From Actinocatenispora thailandica (GTDB lineage Bacteria; Actinomycetota; Actinomycetes; Mycobacteriales; Micromonosporaceae), in NCBI RefSeq assembly GCF_016865425.1, contig NZ_AP023355.1:124001-188000 (forward strand): a stretch of 64,000 nucleotides of DNA, read 5' to 3'. The position numbers and the translations under genes are program-made. The notes beneath the pieces were generated by a model. It was not told where the DNA came from. It was given only the letters and a program-made list of their open reading frames with translations, and ran no database searches. This document shows, in pieces, positions 1 to 10,068 of this stretch; the first letter of the stretch is position 1; each line of letters starts with the position of its first letter.

Positions 1-42
1 GGCCCGCAGGCGGGCTGGCGCGACCCGGACCAGCGCCGCTGA
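1..42 (+). CDS. 3' end of an upstream gene (partial)
   Basis: The first 14 codons read in frame 1 to a TGA at 40-42 and encode a short polar tail (GPQAGWRDPDQRR). The frame runs off the left edge, so the product cannot be identified. Composition fits coding sequence, but the piece is too short for certainty. Confidence 0.3.
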   Translation, partial: GPQAGWRDPDQRR

Positions 43-152
43 CCGCGCCGCTGCCCGCGCCCCCTGCCCGCGCCGCCGGCCACCGCTGCCAGCCACCGAC
101 CCGGCCGTACCGCCGGGCTGGCCGGCAACGACGCGGTGCGCAGCCGGTTTCT

Positions 153-2128
153 GTGATCATGGGGGACATGGCCGTCGAGGCGCGGCGGTTCGAGCTGTCC
201 GCACCGGACTGGATCGTCGAGTTGGTGCGGCTGAAACCGGCTGCCATCTCGTGGCTGGACGTGCTGCGGATGGCCGTCTCGGTCCCCACCCCGCTGGCGG
301 TGTTCCTCGCGCTGGGCGCGCCGAGCCTCGGCACCTTCGCCGGCATGGGCGCGATGGCCACCGCGCTCGCCGACCGCGGCGGCCCCTCCGGTTCCGGGTG
401 GCCCGCCAGGTCGGCGTCGGCTTCGCCGGTGCCGTCGGTCTCTACGTGGGCCACCTCGCCGTCGGTACCGGCTGGGCGGCGGTACTGGTGGTGGCCGCCG
501 CGTCGCTGGCCTCGGCGCTGATGTCGGTGATCAACGCCGCCGCCTCCACCGCCGGGCTGCAACTGCTCGTCTACGTGGCGATCGCGTCCGGCCTGCCGCA
601 GCCGTTCGCGCCGTGGGTCATCCCGGCGCTGTACCTGGTCGGCGCGCTGTGGGCGCTGCTGCTCTCGGCGCTGGTGTCGCTGGTCGGCGGGGTTCGCGCG
701 CCGGAACGGGAGGCGGTGGCGGCGGTGTACCGGTCGATCGCCGACCTGCTCGCCGACACCGGTACCGACCGGGCCGTCGCAGCCCGGCAGGCGGTCACCG
801 ACGCGATGAACGCCGGCTACGACGCGCTGCTGTCCGTCCGGTCCCGCTCGGCCGGCCGCAGCCCGACGTTCCGCGAACTGACCGCGCTGCTCAACGCCGC
901 CACCCCGGTCACCGAGGCGGCGGTGACGATCGCGCACCTGGGCAAGCCGGTACCGGCGGAGATCCCGGCCGGGATGCGCGCGGTGGCCGAGGCGATCCGC
1001 AACGACCGGCCGCCACCACCGATGCCGGAGTCGCTGCGGCATCCCGACACGTACCGGCTGCGGGCGCTGCGCACCGGCATGAACGACGTGCGCGAACTGC
1101 TGAAGCCCGAGCACCAGACGGTACCGACCGCACCGCTGCTGCCGCCGTCGATGCGCGAGCGGCTGGTCCGGTGGAGCGACACGATCCTCACCGGCCCCGC
1201 CACCTGGCTGTACGCGATGCGGCTGGTGCTGTGCATGTCGCTGGCCGAGATCCTGCGCGGCGTGCTGCACCTGGAACGGTCGTACTGGATCCTGCTGACC
1301 GTGGCGATCGTGCTGAAACCGGACTTCGGCTCGGTGTTCGCCCGCGGCGTGCAGCGCGCCCTCGGCACCCTCGGCGGCGTGCTGATCGGCGCGGCGCTGC
1401 TCGCGATCGCGCCGAACGGCGCCTGGCTGCTGCCGTTCATCGCGGTCGCCGCCGGCGTGCTGCCGATCGTGATGGGCCGCAACTACGGCATGTTCGCGAT
1501 CTTCCTGACCCCACTGGTGTCGCTGCTGATCGACTTCAGCACCCACCAGGGGCCGTCGATCCTGCTGACCCGGCTGATCGACACCGCCACCGGCTGCGCC
1601 GTCGCGCTGATCTTCGGGTACCTGCTGTGGCCGGAGACGTGGCGGGTGCACCTGGGGCCGCAGGTCGCGGACGCGGTGGACGAGCTGGCCGACTACCTGC
1701 GGGCGGCGTTCGGCACCGACGTGGGTGCGGCGCGGCGGCAACGTCGCCGGACCTACCAGACCATGTCGGACGTGCGGACCTCGCTGCAACGCAAGCTCGC
1801 CGAACCGCCGCCGGTCAGTACCAGCGCCGCGGCGTGGTGGCCGATGATCGTGGAGCTGGAGTACGCGGTGGACGCCACCACGGCGGCGGCGATCAAGTCG
1901 CGCGACGCGGTACGCACCGAGTCCGGCCGGCCGCCGGCCGCCGACGCGATCAACCTGCTCGTCGCCGATCTCCGGGACCTGGCGGGCGCGCTGCGCGGTC
2001 GGCGCTCGCCGGACGAGATCCCGTCCCCCGCCGACGAGGCGCTGCAACCGATCGCGTCCCGGGTGCGCACCGCCCGGCGCATCGCCGCCGGCCCGGAGCC
2101 CGCCGACCGCTCCCTCGGCGCCGTCTGA
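153..2128 (+). pseudogene. FUSC-family membrane transporter, interrupted by an apparent 1-base frameshift
   Basis: A FUSC / aromatic-acid-exporter-like inner membrane protein of about 658 residues if the frame is repaired. The N-terminal part (starts GTG 153, ATG 159 or ATG 168) reads well through the GAMATALADRGGP segment up to base 386. The continuation (FRVARQVGVGFAG) lies in another frame from base 389. Codons CCC at 384-386 and CGG at 389 are separated by only two bases, so one base appears to be missing from what should be a TNC codon. Downstream the frame stays open with several hydrophobic segments and a second membrane block at about 1200-1640. Family members move aromatic acids or other amphiphiles across the membrane; the substrate here is unknown. 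It is either a recent pseudogene or a sequence error in a working gene. Confidence 0.75.
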
Positions 2129-2151
2129 CCGGTACCGGCACCGGACACCAC

Positions 2152-2183
2152 AACGCCGGCCGAGGCAGGCCCCGGCCGGCGTT
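2152..2183. terminator. Hairpin between convergent genes
   Basis: Perfect 11-base arms (2152-2162 and 2173-2183) around a 10-base GC-rich loop lie in the 73-base gap between the FUSC-like gene and the convergent Pro/Gln-rich membrane protein gene. There is no T-run. The position suits a bidirectional terminator. Confidence 0.5.
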
Positions 2184-2201
2184 GGACGCTCGCCGACCCG
2201 G

Positions 2202-3056
2202 TCAGCCGGTCTTCGGCGTGCCGGTCTCCAGGTCGCAGACCTTCCAACCGGACTCGTCGACGACCTTCCAGGTCACCGGCAGGTCCACGTGCTGCCCGTT
2301 GTACGACATCTTCAGATCGTTCTTGACCTCGGCGTTCTTGCCGGAGCGGCTCGACTCGACCGGCGTGGTCCAGTCCACCGAGACCGTCGTGGAACCCTGC
2401 TTGAACTGCTTCTGCACCTCGGCGGGGTCCGCGTCGGTGGTGTGCTGCTCCGCCTTGCAGAGCATCGCCTTGGCGGTGCCGGCGTCCTTGTCCTTGAACA
2501 CCGCGGTCAGGTACTTCTGCACCGCCGTCGCCGGGTCCTTCGCGCCACCGCTGCCGCTGAACGCGACGACCGCCACGATGATGATCACGATGATCAGGGC
2601 GAGGCCACCGCCGCCGGCGCCCAGGATGATCGGCAGCTTGGACTTCTTCGGCTGCTGCGGGACCGGCGGCATGCCGCCGTACCCGGGTTGGTAGCCGGGC
2701 TGGCCGTACGGCTGGGCCGCCGGCTGGCCGTACGGGTCGGGAGCCGGCTGGCCGTACGGGTCAGGCGCGGCGGACGGCTGCCCGTAGGGCACGCCGCTGG
2801 CCGGCTGCCCGTACCCGGGCTGGCCGTACGGCTGGCCGCTCGCCGGCGGCTGCCCGTAGGCGGGCTGACCGCTGGCCGGCTGGCCGTAGGGCTGGCCGCT
2901 CGCCGGCGGCTGGCCGTACGGATCGGGCTGGCCGTACCCGGGCTGACCGCTCGCCGGCGGCTGGCCGTACGGCTGCTGGGGCTGGCCATAGGGCGGCTGC
3001 TGACCGTAGGGGTCGTTGCCGCCGGGCTGGCCGTACTGGCCAGGGGGATAGGTCAC
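2202..3056 (-). CDS. Pro/Gly/Gln-rich membrane protein with an extracytoplasmic NTF2-like domain
   Basis: 284 residues. The first ~135 residues are a low-complexity array of PYGQP and PASGQ units, followed by a KKSK cluster and one transmembrane helix at about residues 141-165 (the [11 protein letters not shown] stretch). The last ~115 residues form a small extracytoplasmic domain with two cysteines (one in the MLCKAEQ segment, one in the final WKVCDLE segment). This layout matches actinobacterial single-pass proteins with DUF4878/NTF2-like domains. Function is unknown. The protein at 36179-36712 ends in a very similar WKVC-containing strand, so the two are probably distant paralogues. The start is the ATG at 3056. 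Confidence 0.8.
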   Translation of the reverse strand: MTYPPGQYGQPGGNDPYGQQPPYGQPQQPYGQPPASGQPGYGQPDPYGQPPASGQPYGQPASGQPAYGQPPASGQPYGQPGYGQPASGVPYGQPSAAPDPYGQPAPDPYGQPAAQPYGQPGYQPGYGGMPPVPQQPKKSKLPIILGAGGGGLALIIVIIIVAVVAFSGSGGAKDPATAVQKYLTAVFKDKDAGTAKAMLCKAEQHTTDADPAEVQKQFKQGSTTVSVDWTTPVESSRSGKNAEVKNDLKMSYNGQHVDLPVTWKVVDESGWKVCDLETGTPKTG

Positions 3057-3082
3057 GAGGGTCTCCGCGGGTCGCAGTCTTG

Positions 3083-3139
3083 CCTAGGGCGTGTCTGGTG
3101 GATCTTGGGCGAGCCAAGATCCACCAGACACGCCCTAGG
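3083..3139. repeat. Perfect 26-base inverted repeat (palindromic element or strong terminator)
   Basis: Left arm 3083-3108 begins CCTAGGGCGTGTCTGGTGG. The right arm 3114-3139 is its exact reverse complement, with a 5-base loop at 3109-3113. It lies just downstream of the Sua5-like gene and just upstream of the Pro/Gln-rich gene, both on the minus strand. It could end transcription of the former. The length, the perfection and the CCTAGG ends also suggest a miniature palindromic repeat or fused insertion-element ends. Confidence 0.85.
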
Positions 3140-3194
3140 ATTCGATTACTTATCGTGGCCGACGCTGGCAAGCGTCCGGCCGTGGGGTGGCCGA

Positions 3195-3839
3195 TCAGTC
3201 CGATTCGACGAGTTCCGGCACCACCGTACGCAGCGTGTCGAGCGACAGGGCCCCGGCGCGCAGCAGCATCGGCGGCTCCTCCGCGCAGTCGACGATCGTC
3301 GACGGCACCGGGTCCCCGCCGGGACCGCCCTCCAGGTACACCGAGACCGCCGAACCGAGCTGCTCCTGCGCCTCGTCCGCCGTGGTCGGCGGGGTCTTCC
3401 CTGGCAGGGACGCCCCGACGACCACCATCGGGCCGGTCTCGCGCAGCAGCTCCAGCGCCACCGGATGCAGCGGCTGCCGGACCAGAAACGTGCCGTCGGT
3501 GTCGCCGATGTCCCACGCCAGGCTCGGCGCGTGCTCGACGATCACGCTCAGTTCACCCGGCCAGTACGCTTCGACCAGCTCGCGGGCTGCCTGCGGCAGC
3601 ACCAGCACCAGCCCGTCGAGCGTCTGCTGCGAGCCGACCATCACCGGCGACGCCACGTCCCGGCCGTGATCCTTGAGGCGGCGCAGCTCGGCCACCGCAT
3701 CCTCGTCGAACGCGTCGGCGCCCAGCCCGTACATGGTGCCGGTGGGGAACACCACCAGCTGGCCGGACTTGACGGCCTCCACCGCGGCGGCAATGCCCTG
3801 GTCGCGCTCGGCCAGGGTGCGGCAGTCGTAGCTCATCAC
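3195..3839 (-). CDS. Sua5/YciO/YrdC-family protein with an altered SAN motif
   Basis: 214 residues of the family that makes threonylcarbamoyl-AMP for the t6A modification of tRNAs reading ANN codons. The typical actinobacterial framework is present: FPTGTMYGLGADAF near residue 30, a KDHGRD...SPVMVGS segment near 57, and a DPVPSTIVD segment near 185. The conserved SSANxTG motif is replaced by VGASLPG at about residues 141-147, and the upstream K-rich motif is modified. This suggests a paralogue with changed or reduced activity, with a canonical copy elsewhere. It is followed downstream by the perfect inverted repeat and preceded, 51 bases upstream, by tilS. Confidence 0.8.
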   Translation of the reverse strand: MMSYDCRTLAERDQGIAAAVEAVKSGQLVVFPTGTMYGLGADAFDEDAVAELRRLKDHGRDVASPVMVGSQQTLDGLVLVLPQAARELVEAYWPGELSVIVEHAPSLAWDIGDTDGTFLVRQPLHPVALELLRETGPMVVVGASLPGKTPPTTADEAQEQLGSAVSVYLEGGPGGDPVPSTIVDCAEEPPMLLRAGALSLDTLRTVVPELVESD

Positions 3840-3890
3840 GTCACGGAGTCTCCCACGCCGGCGCCGCGGAGGGAACCGGCCGGTACGGCG

Positions 3891-4862
3891 TCACACCCGG
3901 GGTAGCGGCGGGGTCAGCCGGCCGTCGCCGCGACGCACGGTGATCGCGCCCGGCAGGTACACCGGGCCCTGGCCGTGCCAGTCGGTCAGTAGCGCGTCGA
4001 GCGCGGCCACGTGCCCGGCGGTCAGGTCGGTGCCGGGCGCCCCGAGCCGCCGCGCGTACGCGTGCAGCGCCCGGGTCCGCAGCGCCCGGGGTGCGGCGGC
4101 CAGCTCGGCGACCACCAGCCCATCGTCCTTGTCTACTGTGGACAGTAGTGCGCCGGCCTGCTCGTCCAGCAGCTCGCTGTCCGCCGCGACCAGCTCCGCG
4201 GTCCGCGCCAGGTTGCTGCGGAAACCCTTGCCCAGCAACGATTCCAGCTCGCCCAGCGCGGACCGCAGCCGGGACCTCGCGTACGCCGGGTCGGTGTTGT
4301 GCGGGTCCTGCCACGGCGCCAGGCCGAGCTGGTCGCAGGCCGCGATCGTCGTCGCGCGGGGCAGCCCGAGCAGCGGTCGCCGATAGCGTCCACGGACCGC
4401 CGGCATGCCGGCGACACCGCGCGGCCCGGCGCCGCGAGCCAGCGCCAGCAGTACCGTTTCGGCCTGATCGTCCCGGGTGTGACCGAGCAGCACCGTCGCG
4501 TCGTACCGGTCGGCCACCTCGTCCAGCGCCGCATACCGCGCGGCGCGCGCCGCCGCCTCCGGCCCGCCCGCCGCGCCGACCGTCACCGTCGCCACCTCGA
4601 CCGGGGCCAGCCCCGCCGCCGTCGCCCACCCGGCCAGCTCCGCCGCCCGCGCCGCCGACCCCGGCTGCAACCCGTGGTCGACGGTCACCAGCCCGGCCCG
4701 CAGCCCCGCCCGCGGTGCCACGAACCCGGCCGCCGCCGCCAGCGCCAGCGAGTCGGGGCCGCCGGAGCAGGCGACCAGCACCGTACCGCCGCCGGGCAGG
4801 TCGGCCAGCGACCGGCGCACCGCGACCCGGACCGCCGCCACCGCCGGCGGCAACCGCGCCAT
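3891..4862 (-). CDS. tilS: tRNA(Ile)-lysidine synthetase TilS
   Basis: 323 residues. It attaches lysine to C34 of the tRNA-Ile(CAU) anticodon using ATP, converting its reading from AUG to AUA. The N-type ATP pyrophosphatase P-loop SGGPDS is at residues 33-38, with VDHGLQPGS and GHTRDDQAETVLL motifs downstream. A short C-terminal substrate-binding region completes the compact actinobacterial form. The ATG at 4862 lies 6 bases after the stop of the DUF2342 gene, so the two are cotranscribed. In related genomes hpt and ftsH follow tilS directly; here they are about 25 kb away on the other strand. Confidence 0.95.
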   Translation of the reverse strand: MARLPPAVAAVRVAVRRSLADLPGGGTVLVACSGGPDSLALAAAAGFVAPRAGLRAGLVTVDHGLQPGSAARAAELAGWATAAGLAPVEVATVTVGAAGGPEAAARAARYAALDEVADRYDATVLLGHTRDDQAETVLLALARGAGPRGVAGMPAVRGRYRRPLLGLPRATTIAACDQLGLAPWQDPHNTDPAYARSRLRSALGELESLLGKGFRSNLARTAELVAADSELLDEQAGALLSTVDKDDGLVVAELAAAPRALRTRALHAYARRLGAPGTDLTAGHVAALDALLTDWHGQGPVYLPGAITVRRGDGRLTPPLPRV

Positions 4863-4868
4863 CGACGC

Positions 4869-5936
4869 TCAGATCTCGGTGCCGTGCACCCGGCGCAGCC
4901 AGGCGTCCGGGTCGGTGATCTCGGCCAGCCGGGGCAGCGTCTCCGCCGACTCCCACACCTGGTTGAACCCGTCCATGCCGACCCGGTCCACCAGCGCGGT
5001 CACGAACTTGTTGCCCTCCGCGTACTGCCGCATCTTCGCGTCGATGCCGAGCAGCTTGCGGATCACCCGCTCCACCGGGTTCGTGGTCTCCCGGCGCCGG
5101 TTGAACTTGCTGCGGATCTCCTCCACCGACGGCACCACCTGCGGCCCGACCGCGTCCATGATGTAGTCGGCGTGCCCCTCCAGCAGCGTCATCAGCGCGG
5201 TCAGCCGGTCGACCACCTCGCGCTGCGCCGGCGTCTGCACCAGGTCGAGAACGCTGGACCGGCTGTCCGGCGACCGCACCGCGTCGGCCAGCGACTCCAT
5301 CGCATGCCGCAGCCGGTCGGCCAGCTGCTCGGTGTCCGCCCGGGACGCGTCGACGAACTCGCCGACCTGATCCAGGAAGTACTGCCGGAGCCACGGCACC
5401 GCGGTGAACTGGGTGCGGTGGGTGACCTCGTGCAGGCACACCCACAGCCGGAAATCGCGCGGCGGCGCGCCGAGCTTGCGCTCCACCTCGACGATGTTCG
5501 GCGCCACCAACAGCAGGTTGCCCGGCTCGCCGGAGAACACTTCATATTGCCCGAGCACCTTGCCGGACAGGTAGCCGAGCACCGTACCGGCCTGCACGCC
5601 GGTCAGCCGGGACCCGACCTGCTGGGCGAACGCGCCCGGGACGCGCCCGGCCAGCGCCCGCTCCATCAGCGGGGTCATCACGTCGCGCAGGCCGCGCAGG
5701 TTCGCCGCGGCCCAGTCTGCCCTGTCCACCACCCGCACCGGCGGATGCCCGGCCGGTGCGGCACCGGCCGCCGAACCCAGGCCGGAAGTGGCGATGACGT
5801 GGCTGGCCGCCTCGTCGGTCAGCTGACGCAGATCGCCCACCACCTCGGCCGCCTCGTCGAAGCTGACCCGTGGACCCGCCTTCGAGATGGTCCCGGCCGT
5901 GCTGATGGCAAGATCCCAGTCCACAAACTGCGTCAT
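4869..5936 (-). CDS. DUF2342 / F420-associated-type zinc metalloprotease
   Basis: 355 residues starting at the ATG at 5936 (MTQFVDWDLA). The frame is open further upstream, but that extension is low-complexity and not protein-like. The zincin motif HEVTH is near residue 170 (CLHEVTHRTQF), followed by a conserved HADYIMD segment near 245. The family is also called coenzyme F420 biosynthesis-associated protein and is widespread in actinobacteria; its substrate is unknown. It sits between dacB and tilS, as in mycobacteria and streptomycetes. The 188-base gap to dacB contains no gene. Confidence 0.9.
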   Translation of the reverse strand: MTQFVDWDLAISTAGTISKAGPRVSFDEAAEVVGDLRQLTDEAASHVIATSGLGSAAGAAPAGHPPVRVVDRADWAAANLRGLRDVMTPLMERALAGRVPGAFAQQVGSRLTGVQAGTVLGYLSGKVLGQYEVFSGEPGNLLLVAPNIVEVERKLGAPPRDFRLWVCLHEVTHRTQFTAVPWLRQYFLDQVGEFVDASRADTEQLADRLRHAMESLADAVRSPDSRSSVLDLVQTPAQREVVDRLTALMTLLEGHADYIMDAVGPQVVPSVEEIRSKFNRRRETTNPVERVIRKLLGIDAKMRQYAEGNKFVTALVDRVGMDGFNQVWESAETLPRLAEITDPDAWLRRVHGTEI

Positions 5937-6124
5937 GGTCCAACGGTACGTGCCTGGCGGCCGGGCCGCCCAGCATCGACCCCCTCGTTCGTTTCGCGCT
6001 GCGGAGAAACGCCACCCCTGTTCGCCCCAGCGCGCCCGCGGCGATGGGGTGAGGACCACCTCTGTTCGCTGTTTTCGCCCCACGTGGGGGAAATGGGGGG
6101 CGGGGCTTCGCCGCCGGGTCACCG

Positions 6125-9100
6125 TCAGCGGCAGCCGCAGCCGACCAGGGTGGTGGCGGCCTCGTCGAGGGCGGCTTCGGCGCCACCCCAGTCGGTCACC
6201 CCCTCGGCCATCATCGCGAACGCGAGCAGCCGCCCGTCCGAGTCGAGTACCAACCCGGCAAGGGTGCTGGTGCCGTTGAGGCTGCCGGTCTTGGCGCGGA
6301 TCAGGCCGGCGCCCTTGGCGTCCCCGGCCGCCCGGGTGTACCGGTTCATCAGCGTGCCGGTGTAGCCGGCGACCGGCATCCCGGTCCACACCGGCCACAG
6401 CTTGGGATGCTTCCCGTCGGTGATCGACGTCAGCAGGCTGGTCAGGAACGACGGCGAGATCCGGTCCTTGCGGGACAGCCCGCTGCCGTCGTGCAACCGC
6501 AACCCGCTGGTGTTCAGGCCGAGCCGCTCGATCACCTCGGTGGTCGCCGCCGCGCCGCCGGCGAAGGTGGCCGGCTTGCCCTCGGCGAGCGCCACCTGGC
6601 GGGCCATCGTCTCGGCGATCACGTTGTCGCTGCGCTGCAGCATCATCTCGATCAGGTGCAGCAGCGGCGGCGACTTGACGGCACCGAGGCGGCGGGCGCC
6701 GGACGGCGCCGTGCCGTGCGCCACCGTGCTAGTGGGAGCGCCGATCAGCTGCGCCAGCTTGCGGCCGGCGTCCAGGTCCGGCTCGGTGCTGCGAACGGCG
6801 GTGGCCCCGTTCGGGTCGACCCGGCCGGCGTTCAGCATCACCGGCCGGATCGGTGCCGCGTCCCCGCCGGACACGATGTCGTCGTCCCAGCCCGGTCCGG
6901 TGCCCGCGCCGCCGAACAGCGACGAGTCCACCAGTACCCGGGTGGGCTTGGTGCCGTGCAGCGCCTTCTTGACCTGGTCCGCCAGCTTGTCCAGCCGGGC
7001 CGCCTCCGGGTAGGTGCTGTGGCCGTTGGTGGCGAGCGTCGGGTCGCCGCCACCGACCAGGATCACCTCGCCCGGCTTCGAACCGGCGACCACGCTGGTG
7101 GTCAGCCGGTAGGTGGGGCCGCGCACGGTCAGCACCGCCGACGCGGTGACCAGCTTCGTCACCGACGCCGGGACCTCCATCGCGTTCGGCGTCTTCCCGT
7201 ACAGGGCGCTGTTGGTCGCCACGTCGACCACCGAGACGGCGGTACGCGCGCCGAGACGCGGGTCGGTGAGCTTCGAGCCGAGCGCCCGCGCCACCCCGGC
7301 CGGCGTCGGCGCCGCCGCACCGGACACCGGCGCGAGTACCGGGCTCGGCGCCGCCGTGGACGGCGACGGGGACGGCGTCGCACCGTCGGCGAACAGCTTC
7401 TCCACCGGGCCCGGCCGGAACACCACCAGGCCGCCGGCGATCAGGACCAGGACCCCCAACGCGGCGAGCGCGCCGATCAGGATCCGGTTCGGCCGGCCCG
7501 GCCTGCTGCGGGCCGGCGCCGGTACCTCCGCCGGCGGTGGCGGCGGAGTCGGCGGACGTGCCGGCAACCGCAACGTCGGCGGCTCCACCGGTACCGGTGG
7601 AGCTTCCGCGTCAGCGGCCTGCCCAGCCGTACCGGGGTGCCCGGCACCGTCGGCCGCGCCCGGCCCGCTACCAGTAGCCGGCCCGGCACCGTTGGCCGCA
7701 CCCGGCCCGGCACCGTTGGCCGTACCGGGCCCGGCACCGTTGGCCGTACCGGGGTGTCCGGCACCGGCGCCGGCGCCGGCAGCGGCGTGCCCGGCCGCGG
7801 TCTCGCCGCCGGCCCGCCCGGTCGCGGTCTCACGGCTGGCTCGCCCGGGGGCGGTCTCCGCGCTCGCCCTGGGGATCGACCGGGTGGCGTCGGTGTCGAA
7901 CGGCGGTGCGGGCACCTGGTCGGTGCCGGCCGCGGGCACCTGCGCGGTGCCGGTGGCGGGTGCGTTTCCCGGCACCCGGGCGGTCCCGGCTGCCGGACGG
8001 AACTGGGGCGACGGGGCCGGCTCAGCCGGTGCCGGTGCCGGGTCGGCGGGCGGCGGGGTCGGGCCGGCGGGTGGCACCGATGCGGTACCGCGGGCCGGTG
8101 GCGCTGCCGGTGGCCGCACCGTCGCCCGCCCTCGTGGCGTCGGCGCGTCGGCGCCGGGTCGGAAGGGTGCCGGCCGGGCGATCGGTTCGGCCGGCGGCGG
8201 TGCACCGAGCGACGGCGTCGGCTCGATCGGCCAGTCCGGCCAGGCGGCTCGTCCGCCGGTCGACGGCCCGTCCTCGTCCGGTCGTCCCGAATCCGCGGAC
8301 CCGTCCGGTCGCGTGGGCTCGCCCGTCCCGTCCGCTCGCGCCGTCGTGGCCGCCTGGTCCGCTCGCGCCGGCTCGGCCGTCTGGTCCGCTCGCGCCGGCT
8401 CGGCCGTCTGGTCCGCTCGCGCCGACTCGGTCGGCTCGGGCGTCGGCGCCGCACCGGCCGACTCGTGCGTGCGCACCGCTTCGTCGGGTCGCCCGGGCTC
8501 GGCCGCCTGGTCCGCTCGCGCGGGCTCGAACGTCTCGGTCGGCTTCGCGGGCGCGGCGCCCGCCGAGTCGCCCGGTTGCGGAGCGACCGCCGGCCGTGCC
8601 GCGTCCCCGGGCTCAGCCGGCGCGAATCCCGCCGTCGTGGATCCGGTGTCGGGCGGGCGGGGCGCCGCTGGCTCGTTCGGGCCCGCCCAGCGAAGACCGG
8701 ACAGGTCCAGGATCTGCGTACTGTCGGTGCCGGCCGGTGGCGTACCGCTGGCGCGATCCTGCGCAGGGCCGTGCTCGGCCGGACCGCTCGTGGCGCGATC
8801 CGGCGGCGTATCGCGGTCCGCCGGAACATCCGTGGCGTGCTCCGCCGGTTCGGCGTGGGCCGCCTCGGCCGCAGCGTCATCCGGCCCGGCCGCGGCGCCA
8901 GCCGGGCCGGCTGCGGCGGCGGGGTCGTCCGGGCCCCCGCCCGCTGGCGTGGCCGCGAGGCCGTCCGTACCCGGTGCCGCTGCGTCCGTACCCGGTGCCG
9001 GTCCGTCCGTGCCGGCCGCGGCCGGGGGCGTGCCGGTGCCTGCCGCTGCGGAGGAGGGGGCGGCAGGCACCTCCGCCGTCGGTGCCGCGCTCGCGGCGGC

Positions 9101-9877
9101 GCCGGGGGCACCGTCCGCACCGGTGCCCGCTCGACCGCTGTCCGCAGCGCTGTCCGCTCGACCGCCGTCTGCACCGCTGTCCGCGCGATCGCTGTCCGCG
9201 CGACCGCTGTCCGCGCGACCGCTGTCCGCGCGACCGGTGGACGCGCCATCGGTGGACGCGCCGGTACCGGTGCCGTTGGCGCCGGAAGGATCCGCCTCGG
9301 TGCCGGTGGCCGGCTCCGTAGCGCTGCCCGGACCGGCGGTCGGCGGGGCGTCGGTACCCGGGTCGGCGTCGGTCGCCGCGCCGGCGTCCGGTTCGGCCGC
9401 GAGCACGTCGTCGGGCGCGGCGACGACGGCGGCGGTCGCTTCGGTGTCCGGTTCGGTGCCGGCCATGGCGTCGGGCTCGGTGGCTGGCGGGGGCGCGGCG
9501 GTCGCGTCCGGGGCGGCGGTCGGTTCGGTGGCGGCCTTGGCGTCGGGCTCGGTGGCTGGCGGAGGTGCGGTGGTCGCGTCCGGGCCCGCGTCCGTTTCGG
9601 GAGCCTCCGCGGTCGACGTCGTTTCGGGAGTCTCCGCGGCGGTGCGTTCGCCGGGCGTCGCATGGCCCGCGGTCGCGTCCGGCGGCTCCGGGCTCACGGT
9701 CGCCCCGGCGGGAGGCTCGACAGCTGGCTCGGCGGCGTCGGTGGCGGGGTCGGGACCCTTGGTCGGCGCGCCGTTTCCGGGGTGTTCTTTCCCGTTCTGT
9801 TCGGCCGGGGAGTTTATATCCGACGCGGGTGAAGAGTCCGAAGAATGGTCGTTAGGGTGTGTGCAATCTCCCGTCAC
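6125..9877 (-). CDS. dacB: PBP4-type D-alanyl-D-alanine carboxypeptidase/endopeptidase with a giant disordered N-terminus
   Basis: 1250 residues, far above the usual ~450-550 of the family. The C-terminal ~430 residues are a class C penicillin-binding protein that trims or cuts peptidoglycan stem peptides outside the membrane. Its catalytic motifs are ASVTK (SxxK, near residue 904), RSDNV (near 1083) and AKTGS (near 1196). One membrane helix lies near 797-820. Everything before it (~790 residues) is predicted cytoplasmic and low-complexity: Ala, Pro, Thr, Asp, Glu and Gly with RADSG-like and ARADQTAEP-like tandem repeats. The start is the GTG at 9877, supported by a GGGAGGGG ribosome site 3-4 bases upstream. 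The frame is uninterrupted, so the tail appears to be translated. It is divergent from ppa, the usual arrangement. Confidence 0.9.
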   Translation of the reverse strand: MTGDCTHPNDHSSDSSPASDINSPAEQNGKEHPGNGAPTKGPDPATDAAEPAVEPPAGATVSPEPPDATAGHATPGERTAAETPETTSTAEAPETDAGPDATTAPPPATEPDAKAATEPTAAPDATAAPPPATEPDAMAGTEPDTEATAAVVAAPDDVLAAEPDAGAATDADPGTDAPPTAGPGSATEPATGTEADPSGANGTGTGASTDGASTGRADSGRADSGRADSDRADSGADGGRADSAADSGRAGTGADGAPGAAASAAPTAEVPAAPSSAAAGTGTPPAAAGTDGPAPGTDAAAPGTDGLAATPAGGGPDDPAAAAGPAGAAAGPDDAAAEAAHAEPAEHATDVPADRDTPPDRATSGPAEHGPAQDRASGTPPAGTDSTQILDLSGLRWAGPNEPAAPRPPDTGSTTAGFAPAEPGDAARPAVAPQPGDSAGAAPAKPTETFEPARADQAAEPGRPDEAVRTHESAGAAPTPEPTESARADQTAEPARADQTAEPARADQAATTARADGTGEPTRPDGSADSGRPDEDGPSTGGRAAWPDWPIEPTPSLGAPPPAEPIARPAPFRPGADAPTPRGRATVRPPAAPPARGTASVPPAGPTPPPADPAPAPAEPAPSPQFRPAAGTARVPGNAPATGTAQVPAAGTDQVPAPPFDTDATRSIPRASAETAPGRASRETATGRAGGETAAGHAAAGAGAGAGHPGTANGAGPGTANGAGPGAANGAGPATGSGPGAADGAGHPGTAGQAADAEAPPVPVEPPTLRLPARPPTPPPPPAEVPAPARSRPGRPNRILIGALAALGVLVLIAGGLVVFRPGPVEKLFADGATPSPSPSTAAPSPVLAPVSGAAAPTPAGVARALGSKLTDPRLGARTAVSVVDVATNSALYGKTPNAMEVPASVTKLVTASAVLTVRGPTYRLTTSVVAGSKPGEVILVGGGDPTLATNGHSTYPEAARLDKLADQVKKALHGTKPTRVLVDSSLFGGAGTGPGWDDDIVSGGDAAPIRPVMLNAGRVDPNGATAVRSTEPDLDAGRKLAQLIGAPTSTVAHGTAPSGARRLGAVKSPPLLHLIEMMLQRSDNVIAETMARQVALAEGKPATFAGGAAATTEVIERLGLNTSGLRLHDGSGLSRKDRISPSFLTSLLTSITDGKHPKLWPVWTGMPVAGYTGTLMNRYTRAAGDAKGAGLIRAKTGSLNGTSTLAGLVLDSDGRLLAFAMMAEGVTDWGGAEAALDEAATTLVGCGCR

Positions 9878-10068
9878 AAGCCCCTCCCGCTGCCTCCCCG
9901 CCGCACCTGCGCGAGACTACTGGACCAGTACCGCGTGACAGCCGGCACCGGGGCCGGCGTCGTGGATCGCCGACTCGGGCAGGCGCAACGCCCCGCACCG
10001 ACCGGCCGAGCAAGAAGTCATTGTCGCCGGTGGCCCACGCTGCCGGGAGCGAACTGGAGGACCGGGGC

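Noticed and set aside
4299-6365. Long plus-strand open frame opposite tilS and the metalloprotease
   Set aside because: Arg/His/Gln-rich shadow of two clearly coding minus-strand genes; no ribosome site or motif.
7113-9938. Very long plus-strand open frames opposite dacB
   Set aside because: They mirror the Ala/Pro-rich dacB codons, are low-complexity Gly/Val/Ser/Arg sequence with no domain, and conflict with a well supported gene on the other strand.
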